DNA of 5,577 nt, from positions 1 to 5,577 of the forward strand of contig JAOUIN010000157.1 of NCBI GenBank assembly GCA_029883965.1. Direction: 5' to 3'. Under the pieces are notes generated by a model, which did no database searches, had not been told where the DNA came from, and saw only the letters and a program-made list of their open reading frames with translations. The stretch is from Betaproteobacteria bacterium (GTDB taxonomy: Bacteria > Pseudomonadota > Gammaproteobacteria > Burkholderiales > SG8-41). How positions within the stretch are numbered: position 1 is the stretch's first letter; every line of letters begins with the position of its first letter. Positions 1 through 5,577 of the stretch are shown one piece after another. Position numbers and translations under genes: made by a program.

Positions 1-1
1 G

Positions 2-1939
2 CTGCCCAAGCCGTCGGTGGACACCGGCATGGGACTCGAGCGTATCGCCGCCGTATTGCAGGGGGCGCATTCGAACTATGAGATCGACCTGTTCCAGGCG
101 CTGATCAAGGCCGCGGCACGCGAGACCGGTAGCAAGGACCTGACCAGCAATTCGCTGAAAGTCATTGCAGACCATATCCGCGCCTGTGCATTTCTGATCG
201 TCGACGGAGTGATTCCGGGTAATGAGGGGCGGGGTTATGTGCTGCGCCGGATCATCCGTCGCGCAATCCGCCACGGCTACAAGCTCGGGCAGACCAAGGC
301 GTTTTTCCACAGGATCGTACCCGACCTGGCGAAGGTGATGGGCGCAGCCTATCCCGAACTGCCGAAGGTGCAGGATCGTGTGATACAGGTCCTGAAGCAG
401 GAAGAGGAGCGTTTTGCCGAGACGCTGGAGCACGGCATGAAAGTGCTCGAAGGTGCGCTCACGCGTGAAGACAAGATGCTCGACGGCGAGACCGTGTTCC
501 AGCTCTACGATACCTACGGGTTCCCGGTGGACCTGACCGCGGATATTGCGCGCGAGCGCGGCGTGATGATGGATTACGCCGGTTTTGAGGCGGCGATGGA
601 GCAGCAGCGCGAACGTGCCCGCGCGGCATCGAAATTTCAGATGGGCGCATCTGTTGAATACAAGGGTGCCAAGACGGAATTTCATGGCTACGATACGCTG
701 GCCGTCGATGATGCGAAGGTCATTGCGATTTACCGCGAAGGCAGCGCGGTACCGGCGATCAATGCGGGTGAATCGGCTGTGGTCGTGCTCGATCGCACGC
801 CGTTCTACGCTGAATCGGGTGGCCAGGCTGGCGATGCCGGTGAACTGGTCAGTGACCACGGCACCTTTGTGGTGGCCGACACGCTGAAAATCCAGTCAGA
901 CGTGTTTGGGCATCACGGCAATCTCGATACGGGAACGCTCAGCGTCGGGGATCACGTCGCGGCACGCGTGGACGCCGTGCGGCGGGCGCGCACCATGCGC
1001 AATCATTCCGCGACCCATCTGATGCACAAGGCCTTGCGCGAAATTCTCGCACCGCATGTGCAGCAGAAGGGTTCGCTGGTAGATGCCGACAAGACCCGCT
1101 TCGATTTTTCACACAATGAGCCGATGACCGGCGAGCAGATGCGTCAGGTCGAAGCCATGGTCAATGCCGAAATCCTCGCCAACGCCGCCACCGAGGCGCA
1201 GATCATGAAGTTCGACGATGCAGTCAAGCACGGGGCAATGGCCCTGTTCGGCGAGAAATACGGTGACGAGGTGCGCGTACTCGATATCGGCAGTTCGCGC
1301 GAACTGTGCGGTGGCACCCATGTGGCGCGCACCGGGGACATCGGCTTCTTCAAAGTGGTGTCCGAGGGCGGAGTTGCCGCGGGCATCCGTCGTATCGAGG
1401 CCACCACCGGTGACCGTGCGCTGGCCTGGGTGCAGGAGCAGGAGCAGAAGCTCGCGGGCGCAGCCGCTGCGTTGCGCACCTCGCCGCATGAAGTGGGCCA
1501 GAAGATCACGCAGATCATGGACAACGTGCGCAGCCTCGAGAAGGAACTCGCGCGCATGAAATCGAAGCTCGCCGCCAACCAGGGCGACGATCTGGCGACA
1601 CAGGCCGAGGACATCAAGGGCGCGAAAGTGCTCGCGGCCGTGATCGACGGTGCGGACACCAGGGGCCTGCGCGAAGCGATGGACAAACTCAAGGACAAAC
1701 TCAAGAGCGCTGCGATCGTGCTCGCAGCTGTTGAATCCGGCAAGGTGACGCTGATCGCCGGCGTGACCAGCGACCTGACGGCCAAGGTCAAGGCGGGCGA
1801 ACTGGTGAATCATGTCGCGCAGCAGGTCGGCGGCAAGGGCGGTGGACGACCCGACATGGCACAGGCCGGCGGCACCGATGCGTCCCGGTTGCCGGAAGCG
1901 CTGCAATCGGTGCGCGCGTGGGTGGAGCAACGCCTGTAG
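2..1939 (+). CDS. alaS: Alanyl-tRNA synthetase, C-terminal ~645 residues (5' end outside window)
   Basis: Cytoplasmic enzyme that charges tRNA-Ala with alanine and hydrolyses mischarged Ser- and Gly-tRNA-Ala. The open frame enters from the left edge, and its first complete codons read LPKPSVDTGMGLERI, which is class II motif 3. The GTG at 17 is an internal valine codon, not a start. By family alignment from memory about 230 N-terminal residues (motifs 1 and 2) are missing, so the full protein would be near the usual ~875 residues. Next comes the tRNA-recognition helical domain, including VDGVIPGNEGRGYVLRRIIR (nt 200-259). The editing domain carries the zinc-site HSATH (nt 1004-1018) and CGGTH (nt 1307-1321). 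A charged, probably coiled-coil linker follows, then the C-Ala/DHHA1 domain with the glycine-rich GGKGGGRPDMAQAGGTD near the end. All visible key residues are intact and there is no frameshift. The gene probably forms a transcription unit with the cupin gene 21 bases downstream. Identification is secure. Confidence 0.98.
   Translation: MPKPSVDTGMGLERIAAVLQGAHSNYEIDLFQALIKAAARETGSKDLTSNSLKVIADHIRACAFLIVDGVIPGNEGRGYVLRRIIRRAIRHGYKLGQTKAFFHRIVPDLAKVMGAAYPELPKVQDRVIQVLKQEEERFAETLEHGMKVLEGALTREDKMLDGETVFQLYDTYGFPVDLTADIARERGVMMDYAGFEAAMEQQRERARAASKFQMGASVEYKGAKTEFHGYDTLAVDDAKVIAIYREGSAVPAINAGESAVVVLDRTPFYAESGGQAGDAGELVSDHGTFVVADTLKIQSDVFGHHGNLDTGTLSVGDHVAARVDAVRRARTMRNHSATHLMHKALREILAPHVQQKGSLVDADKTRFDFSHNEPMTGEQMRQVEAMVNAEILANAATEAQIMKFDDAVKHGAMALFGEKYGDEVRVLDIGSSRELCGGTHVARTGDIGFFKVVSEGGVAAGIRRIEATTGDRALAWVQEQEQKLAGAAAALRTSPHEVGQKITQIMDNVRSLEKELARMKSKLAANQGDDLATQAEDIKGAKVLAAVIDGADTRGLREAMDKLKDKLKSAAIVLAAVESGKVTLIAGVTSDLTAKVKAGELVNHVAQQVGGKGGGRPDMAQAGGTDASRLPEALQSVRAWVEQRL
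1681..1705 (+). repeat. 12-bp perfect tandem duplication inside alaS
   Basis: The unit GACAAACTCAAG occurs twice in direct succession (1682-1693 and 1694-1705), and the preceding G extends the periodicity by one base. It encodes DKLKDKLK in the C-terminal part of alanyl-tRNA synthetase, in a helical region just before the final beta-rich C-Ala segment. The reading frame is kept. The surrounding sequence seems to match the family length without an insertion, so this is more likely a coincidence of a lysine/leucine-rich helix than a recent duplication. No function is inferred. Confidence 0.5.
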
Positions 1940-1948
1940 CATTTCTGC

Positions 1949-1954
1949 GGAGGG
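1949..1954 (+). promoter_or_regulatory. Ribosome binding site of the cupin gene
   Basis: GGAGGG lies six bases before the ATG at 1961. It is a strong Shine-Dalgarno match, placed in the 21-base gap after the alaS stop codon. It fixes the cupin start and supports independent translation within a shared alaS transcript. Confidence 0.8.
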
Positions 1955-1960
1955 TTTGCC

Positions 1961-2440
1961 ATGTCGAGCGATTGTTCACTGCTGCGCCAATCCGACATTG
2001 AGAACATTAAGGAGACCCGGCATCGTCATGCGCTCAATCCGGAGGCGCAGCGCCTGACCCGTTCGCTGGGCGACGCGACCGGGTTGCAGACCATCGGCGT
2101 GCATCTGGTGCGGCTCGAGCCGGGCCGCGAAAGCACGGTTTATCATTTTCACCATCAGGACGAGGAATGGATGTACATCCTGTCCGGACATGGAGTCGCC
2201 GAGATCGGTGGCGAGAAATTCGACGTTGGCCCGGGAGACTTCATGGGGTTCGTCGCCGGATCGGCGCCGCATACGCTGACCAATCCGCAGCGCGAAGACC
2301 TGGTGTATCTGGTGGGCGGCAACCGCTGCCCGATCGATATCTGCGATTACCCGCGTCACGACATGCGCCGTTATCGCGTGGAAGGCGTCAGTGAATTCGT
2401 GCGGCTGGATGCGCTGGGCAGGACGCCGCCCGCACCCTAG
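1961..2440 (+). CDS. Small single-domain cupin protein (COG3837-like), function unknown
   Basis: A 159-residue cytoplasmic protein with one complete cupin barrel. Motif 1 runs over residues 55-76, with H62-F-H64, E69 and G76 as the expected positions. Motif 2 is GPGDFMGFVAGSAPHTLTN at 90-108, with H104 as the fourth metal ligand. All four likely metal ligands (His, His, Glu, His) are therefore present, so a metal-binding site is plausible. The metal and substrate cannot be read from the sequence. The tail, with 'VYLVGGNRCPIDICDYPRHDMRRY', resembles COG3837-type stand-alone cupins, which often keep a short Tyr-Pro-x-His-Asp segment after the barrel. No signal peptide or membrane segment is seen. 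It follows alaS by 21 bases and is probably translated from the same mRNA. Its last codon overlaps the stop of the opposing algC gene. Possible roles are a sugar- or small-molecule-binding enzyme or dioxygenase-like protein. I do not assign one. Confidence 0.93.
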   Translation: MSSDCSLLRQSDIENIKETRHRHALNPEAQRLTRSLGDATGLQTIGVHLVRLEPGRESTVYHFHHQDEEWMYILSGHGVAEIGGEKFDVGPGDFMGFVAGSAPHTLTNPQREDLVYLVGGNRCPIDICDYPRHDMRRYRVEGVSEFVRLDALGRTPPAP

Positions 2441-3822
2441 AAAGGCAGTTCGGCGCCCGGTTTGACGGCGAGCAGTGCGCGGCGGAAATCCTGCTGTATC
2501 CGCTGCAACGCTTTCTCATCGTCGGCTTCGAAACGCAGCACGATGATGGGGGTGGTATTGGACGGACGCGCGAGGCCGAAGCCGTCCTCGTATTCCACGC
2601 GCATGCCGTCGATGGTGATGATTTCCCGCGCGCCGTCAAACCGCGCCTCTTTCTGCAGCTTTTCCATCAACGAGTAATTTTCACCTTCACGCAATTGCCA
2701 TTGCAGTTCCGGCGTACTGACTGCGTCGGGGAGCGCTTCAAGTACGGCGCCGGGGTCCGCGGCGCGGCTCAGAATTTCGAGCAGACGGGCACCCGCATAC
2801 ATGCCGTCGTCGAATCCGTACCAGCGCTCCTTGAAGAAGACATGACCGCTCATTTCCCCTGCGAGAGGTGCGCCGGACTCCTTCAATTTTTTCTTGATGA
2901 AGGAATGGCCGGTTTTCCACATCAGCGGTTTGCCGCCATGGCGGCTGATCCAGCCGAACAGGTGGCGCGTACATTTGACGTCGAATATGATCTCCGCGCC
3001 GGGGTTGCGCGACAGCACATCGGCCGCAAAAAGCATCAGCTGGCGGTCGGGATAGATGATCTTGCCCGACTTGGTGACTACGCCCAGCCGGTCGCCGTCG
3101 CCGTCAAAGGCCAGACCCAGTTCAGCCGGTCCGCTGCGCAATGCGGTGATGAGATCCGCCAGGTTTTTCGGCTGCGACGGATCGGGATGATGATTGGGGA
3201 AATCGCCGTCAACCTCGCAATAGAGTTTTTCAACCGTGCAACCCAGCTTGCCGTACAACTCCGGTGCCGTGGCGCCGGCGACGCCGTTGCCGCAATCGAC
3301 GGCGATGTGCATGGCGCGCGCAAGTTTGATCGAGCTGATAATGCGCTGCAGGTACGCGGCGCGGATGTCGTGCGTGCGGTAGGTTCCTGCACCGCTGCGC
3401 AGGTCATTGTCGAGCAGGCGCTGGCGCAGTGCCTGGATGGCGTCGCCTGCGAGGGTGTCACCGGCGAGCATCATTTTCAGACCGTTGTAGTCCGGCGGAT
3501 TGTGCGAGCCGGTGACCATCACCCCGGACAGCGTATCGAGTTCGTGCGCGGCGAAATACAGCATCGGTGTAGCCACCTGGCCGACATCGATGACATCGAC
3601 GCCACTGGCCTGCAGGCCGCGAGCCAGCGCCGCCGCCAGTGCGGGACCCGAGTGGCGGCCGTCGCGGCCGATGACTACGGTGGTGCGCCCGCGTGCCTGG
3701 GCCTCGCTGCCGATGGCACGACCGATGGCCTCGACGCCGGCCGCGGTCAGCGTGCTGCCGACGATGCCGCGGATGTCGTACGCCTTGAAAATTTCTGCCG
3801 GTGGTGGATTCGACGCGGGCAT
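2437..3822 (-). CDS. algC: Phosphomannomutase/phosphoglucomutase (alpha-D-phosphohexomutase, AlgC type)
   Basis: A complete 461-residue cytoplasmic enzyme that interconverts hexose-6-phosphate and hexose-1-phosphate (mannose and/or glucose), feeding GDP-mannose and nucleotide-glucose synthesis for exopolysaccharide, LPS or related glycans. The four family signatures are intact. The phosphoserine loop is VTGSHNPP at 103-110, with catalytic S106. The Mg2+ loop is DGDGDR at 240-245. The sugar-specificity loop is GEMSGH at 322-327. The phosphate-binding loop is RPSNTTP at 419-425. R18 and K283 match the conserved active-site Arg and Lys, and each position is two lower than in Pseudomonas aeruginosa AlgC (463 residues). 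This supports the ATG at 3822, although no strong Shine-Dalgarno precedes it. The yheT-like gene lies 36 bases upstream on the same strand, and the gene converges with the cupin. Phosphomannomutase versus phosphoglucomutase preference cannot be settled from sequence; the dual-specificity AlgC subfamily fits best, and ManB or CpsG are alternative names. Confidence 0.95.
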   Translation of the reverse strand: MPASNPPPAEIFKAYDIRGIVGSTLTAAGVEAIGRAIGSEAQARGRTTVVIGRDGRHSGPALAAALARGLQASGVDVIDVGQVATPMLYFAAHELDTLSGVMVTGSHNPPDYNGLKMMLAGDTLAGDAIQALRQRLLDNDLRSGAGTYRTHDIRAAYLQRIISSIKLARAMHIAVDCGNGVAGATAPELYGKLGCTVEKLYCEVDGDFPNHHPDPSQPKNLADLITALRSGPAELGLAFDGDGDRLGVVTKSGKIIYPDRQLMLFAADVLSRNPGAEIIFDVKCTRHLFGWISRHGGKPLMWKTGHSFIKKKLKESGAPLAGEMSGHVFFKERWYGFDDGMYAGARLLEILSRAADPGAVLEALPDAVSTPELQWQLREGENYSLMEKLQKEARFDGAREIITIDGMRVEYEDGFGLARPSNTTPIIVLRFEADDEKALQRIQQDFRRALLAVKPGAELPF

Positions 3823-3852
3823 AAAAATACCAATAAAAACAACAGGTTAATG

Positions 3853-3881
3853 AATATATCATGGTGTCGACAGGAAACCAA
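3853..3881 (-). promoter_or_regulatory. Candidate sigma-70 promoter for algC
   Basis: Read on the minus strand, TTGGTT (plus positions 3876-3881) is followed after exactly 17 bases by TATATT (3853-3858). This matches the -10 consensus at five of six positions and the -35 at three or more. A start about seven bases further on would leave a leader of roughly 24 bases before the algC ATG at 3822. The site overlaps the last codons of the upstream hydrolase gene and sits in an AT-rich patch of an otherwise GC-rich window. This is a prediction from hexamers only. Confidence 0.45.
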
Positions 3882-4830
3882 GCGCAAATTCGGGGAGCCA
3901 CGCCAATGTGCCGGGGAAAGATCCCGTCATAAACCCGGCATGGCCGCCTTCGTCCGGGAAGCAGGCGGTAACGGCCGCGGAGATTTCCCCCTCCTGCGGC
4001 AGCGCTGACGCGGGCAGGAACGGATCATTGCGTGCATTCAGCAGCAACGTGGGTACGGCTACGCGCGCTAGACCGGGTTTGCTGCTGGCGCGGGTCCAGT
4101 AATCATCGACGTCGCGAAAGCCGTGCAGGGGGGCGGTCACCAGATCGTCAAATTCGCGCAAAGTGCGTGCGGCGCGTACGCGTTCGCCGTCGAAGAGGCC
4201 GGGATGCTGCCGCAGTTTCTGCAGCGATTTTCGTTTCATTGTCGCGAGGAAATTTCTCGTGTAAACCATGTTGAAGCCGTCTTCCAGTGCGGCTCCGGCC
4301 GCTGTCAGGTCCACCGGCGCGGAGATGGCCGCAGCGCGGTTGACGGTGGACAGGGCGGTTGCACCCTGTTCGCCCAGCCACTTGAGCAGCGCATTGCCCC
4401 CGAGCGATACGCCGGCCGCATACAGCGGCGCATCGACATAGCGTGAACGCAGCCGGCGCAGGATCCAGTCGATTTCAGCGCTGTCGCCGGAGTGGTAGGC
4501 GCGCGGCAGCCGGTTCAGTTCACCGCTACAACCGCGGAAATGGACGACGACGCCCTGCCAGCCGCGGCGGTTCGCAGCGTGCATCAGCGATCGTGCGTAA
4601 TGACTGGCGGAACTGCCTTCGAGTCCGTGAAACAGCACCATGACCGGTGCGCTCTCCGCGGGGCGTGTGATGGTCCAGTCGAGATCAATGAAATCACCGT
4701 CGGGCGTGTCCCAGCGTTCACGGCGATAAGTGACAGCCGGGTGTCGTGCCAGCAGCGCCGGGTACAGTGTCTGCAGGTTGCCGCCGGGCAGCCACAGCGG
4801 AGCCCGGTAGCGGGGGTGCCATTCATGCAT
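3859..4830 (-). CDS. yheT: YheT-family alpha/beta-fold hydrolase
   Basis: A complete 323-residue protein of the YheT/UPF0017 branch of the alpha/beta hydrolases, close to the E. coli YheT length of about 340. The N-terminal 'GGNLQTLYPALLARH' and 'DTPDGDFIDLDW' are typical of this branch. The oxyanion-region motif is HGLEGSS (68-74), followed by the family-typical HFRGCSGE (97-104). The nucleophile elbow is GVSLGG (140-145), with Ser142. The probable acid is D269 in NARNDPFLP, and the catalytic His is H297 in DEGGHAGF. The triad is therefore complete and the protein should be an active serine hydrolase, probably an esterase. The physiological substrate of the family is not well defined. No signal peptide is seen. 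The ATG at 4830 lacks an obvious Shine-Dalgarno, but an in-frame stop (minus-strand TGA at plus 4867-4869) with no intervening ATG limits other choices. algC follows 36 bases downstream, so co-transcription is likely. Confidence 0.93.
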   Translation of the reverse strand: MHEWHPRYRAPLWLPGGNLQTLYPALLARHPAVTYRRERWDTPDGDFIDLDWTITRPAESAPVMVLFHGLEGSSASHYARSLMHAANRRGWQGVVVHFRGCSGELNRLPRAYHSGDSAEIDWILRRLRSRYVDAPLYAAGVSLGGNALLKWLGEQGATALSTVNRAAAISAPVDLTAAGAALEDGFNMVYTRNFLATMKRKSLQKLRQHPGLFDGERVRAARTLREFDDLVTAPLHGFRDVDDYWTRASSKPGLARVAVPTLLLNARNDPFLPASALPQEGEISAAVTACFPDEGGHAGFMTGSFPGTLAWLPEFALGFLSTP

Positions 4831-4848
4831 GGCTGTAATAGTACGCGG

Positions 4849-4878
4849 TTTACGCCGGGCGTACGCTCATGCCACAAT
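4849..4878 (+). promoter_or_regulatory. Weak candidate promoter for the DUF4870 gene
   Basis: TTTACG (4849-4854) and CACAAT (4873-4878) are separated by 18 bases, and each matches the sigma-70 consensus at four of six positions. It is the best pair I found in the 101-base divergent region between the hydrolase and DUF4870 genes, and would leave a leader of about 47 bases. No convincing minus-strand promoter for the hydrolase gene was found in the same region; TACTAT close to its start is a possible -10 but has no good -35. Low certainty. Confidence 0.25.
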
Positions 4879-4916
4879 CGTTATTGCCGTCATCCGCGGC
4901 CAACGCAGCAGAATAT

Positions 4917-4924
4917 AAGGGGGA
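4917..4924 (+). promoter_or_regulatory. Ribosome binding site of the DUF4870 gene
   Basis: AAGGGGGA lies seven bases before the ATG at 4932. The purine-rich block and its spacing fit a Shine-Dalgarno site and support the chosen start, which also matches where family members begin. Confidence 0.7.
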
Positions 4925-4931
4925 TCGCTAA

Positions 4932-5276
4932 ATGGAAGAGCCCGTGGTGCAAACTCCGAGTACTGATGACCGCAACCTGGCCATGCTGGCGCATCTGCTG
5001 GGCATCGTGTCCGGTTTTGTCGGTGCGCTGATCATCTGGCTGATCAAGAAGGATCAGTCGGCTTATGTCGATGAGCAGGGCAAGGAAGCACTGAATTTCC
5101 AGATCACCATGCTGATTGCGTTTGTCGGCGCATGGATCCTCGTGTTCATACTGATCGGGGCTCTGCTGTTCCCGTTACTGCTGGTGGTCAACCTGGTGTT
5201 CTGCATACTGGCTGCTGTTGCGGCATCCAAAGGCGAGCACTACCGGTATCCGTTCGCAATCCGCTTGCTGAAATAG
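4932..5276 (+). CDS. DUF4870 (Tic20-like) small membrane protein
   Basis: A 114-residue integral inner-membrane protein. Three hydrophobic segments are visible at about residues 17-38, 58-78 and 79-98. Between the first and second lies the hallmark loop of DUF4870, IKKDQSAYVDEQGKEALNFQ (38-57). The C-terminus ends with the family-typical GEHYRYPFAIRLLK. The length of 110-120 residues is normal for bacterial members. The family shares a fold annotation with the chloroplast Tic20 import component, but its bacterial function is not established and I assign none. There is no cleavable signal peptide; the first 16 residues are polar and acidic. The gene stands alone, diverging from the hydrolase gene on its left and followed by a strong terminator. 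It is probably its own transcription unit. Confidence 0.92.
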   Translation: MEEPVVQTPSTDDRNLAMLAHLLGIVSGFVGALIIWLIKKDQSAYVDEQGKEALNFQITMLIAFVGAWILVFILIGALLFPLLLVVNLVFCILAAVAASKGEHYRYPFAIRLLK

Positions 5277-5290
5277 GGTGGTGCAGACAT

Positions 5291-5320
5291 AAAAAAGAGC
5301 CCCGCGGGGCTCTTTTTTTT
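5291..5320 (+). terminator. Rho-independent terminator, probably bidirectional
   Basis: A perfect 28-base palindrome spans 5291-5318. Its GC-rich core GAGCCCCGCGGGGCTC (5297-5312) is flanked by six As on the left and eight Ts (5313-5320) on the right. The plus-strand transcript gives a strong hairpin followed by a U8 tract, 14 bases after the DUF4870 stop. Read on the minus strand the same hairpin is followed by six Us, so it should also end transcripts of the aldolase-family gene, which stops at 5358. It is a textbook intrinsic terminator between convergent genes. Confidence 0.93.
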
Positions 5321-5357
5321 GCAGCATGTGTTCTTAAGCCCATACCGTTGCAATCGA

Positions 5358-5577
5358 TTAGTCCTTGTAGGACGGATCGATACGATCGAGCTTGCGCAGC
5401 AGCGCCGGCCATTCGAGCAGGCCGAAGCGGCGGCGCACACCCGGCAGCATCAGGTTGTTGGTGTACTTGGTGACTTCTTCCGGCGGCATCTGCAATTCAG
5501 TGTTGCACGACAGCGTCATTACCTGAAGCTGGCATGCACGCTCCAGCCGGAACATGTTGTTGAAGCACTCGGCGATG
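5358..5577 (-). CDS. Class II aldolase/adducin-family protein, C-terminal ~72 residues (5' end outside window)
   Basis: The frame enters from the right edge and ends at a TAA (plus 5358-5360). The first visible residues are IAECFNNMFRLERACQLQV, so the Met at 5555 is internal rather than the start. The helix 'FNNMFRLERACQLQV' and the ending 'WPALLRKLDRIDPSYKD' are typical of the C-terminus of class II aldolase/adducin domain proteins, relatives of L-fuculose- and L-ribulose-phosphate aldolases often annotated simply as class II aldolase. The metal-binding and catalytic residues of this fold lie further upstream, outside the window, so activity and substrate cannot be judged. The bidirectional terminator lies 37 bases downstream of its stop. 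The family call rests on a short fragment and recalled family patterns. Confidence 0.75.
   Translation of the reverse strand, partial: IAECFNNMFRLERACQLQVMTLSCNTELQMPPEEVTKYTNNLMLPGVRRRFGLLEWPALLRKLDRIDPSYKD

Noticed and set aside
17..19. GTG as a possible start of alaS
   Set aside because: The frame is open to the left edge and the preceding codons LPKPS fit the family alignment, so this codon is the internal Val of SVDTG in motif 3.
1681..1705. Tandem 12-base repeat in alaS as evidence of a recent insertion or phase-variable site
   Set aside because: Two copies only, in frame, and the region appears to match the normal family length; a lysine/leucine-rich helix explains it.
1109..1942. 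Long minus-strand open frame (277 codons) opposite alaS
   Set aside because: It lies antisense to a clear, fully conserved alaS frame, shows no recognisable domain, and has the low-complexity Leu/His/Arg composition typical of shadows of GC-rich genes.
2695..4008. Long plus-strand open frame (437 codons) opposite algC and the end of the hydrolase gene
   Set aside because: algC carries all four phosphohexomutase signatures on the other strand. The plus-strand frame crosses two genes and their gap, has no domain pattern, and is explained by codon bias leaving few antisense stops.
2437..4830. A dedicated polysaccharide biosynthesis cluster around algC
   Set aside because: No glycosyltransferase, nucleotide-sugar enzyme or polymerase is present. 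Neighbours are a YheT-type hydrolase and a cupin, so AlgC looks like a housekeeping enzyme here.
5553..5555. Minus-strand ATG as start of a 65-residue protein
   Set aside because: Family-typical residues (ECFNN) continue in frame upstream to the window edge, so the gene is truncated by the window rather than small.

Overview
The window looks like ordinary chromosomal DNA from a GC-rich (about 60% by eye) member of the Pseudomonadota, most likely a gammaproteobacterium. The evidence is the strong resemblance of the alanyl-tRNA synthetase, the AlgC-type phosphohexomutase, the YheT-type hydrolase and the DUF4870 protein to proteins of that group. Coding density is very high. I see no mobile element, CRISPR array, RNA gene or phage gene.

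Layout, left to right. (1) Positions 2-1939, plus strand: the C-terminal three quarters of alaS (alanyl-tRNA synthetase), with its start lying left of the window. (2) Positions 1961-2440, plus strand: a small single-domain cupin only 21 bases after alaS, with a good ribosome binding site and probably co-transcribed. (3) Positions 2437-3822, minus strand: a complete phosphomannomutase/phosphoglucomutase of the AlgC type. It meets the cupin gene tail to tail, and one CTAG supplies the stop codon for both. (4) Positions 3859-4830, minus strand: a YheT-family alpha/beta hydrolase directly upstream of algC, with a gap of only 36 bases. A candidate algC promoter overlaps the end of this gene. (5) Positions 4831-4931: a 101-base divergent intergenic region. 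(6) Positions 4932-5276, plus strand: a small DUF4870 membrane protein, followed by a strong palindromic terminator at 5291-5320 that probably works in both directions. (7) Positions 5358-5577, minus strand: the C-terminal end of a class II aldolase/adducin-family protein that continues past the right edge.

The genes do not form one recognisable pathway. alaS serves translation. AlgC makes hexose-1-phosphates for surface polysaccharide precursors. The hydrolase, cupin and DUF4870 protein belong to widespread families without an assigned substrate here. The likely transcription units are alaS-cupin (plus), yheT-algC (minus, possibly with an internal algC promoter), DUF4870 alone (plus), and the aldolase-family gene (minus).

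I looked for an undescribed system and found no convincing one. The observations worth a second look are small: the shared stop at the cupin/algC junction, the unknown cupin attached to alaS, the algC promoter and weak ribosome binding site, and a repeat arrangement in the divergent intergenic region.
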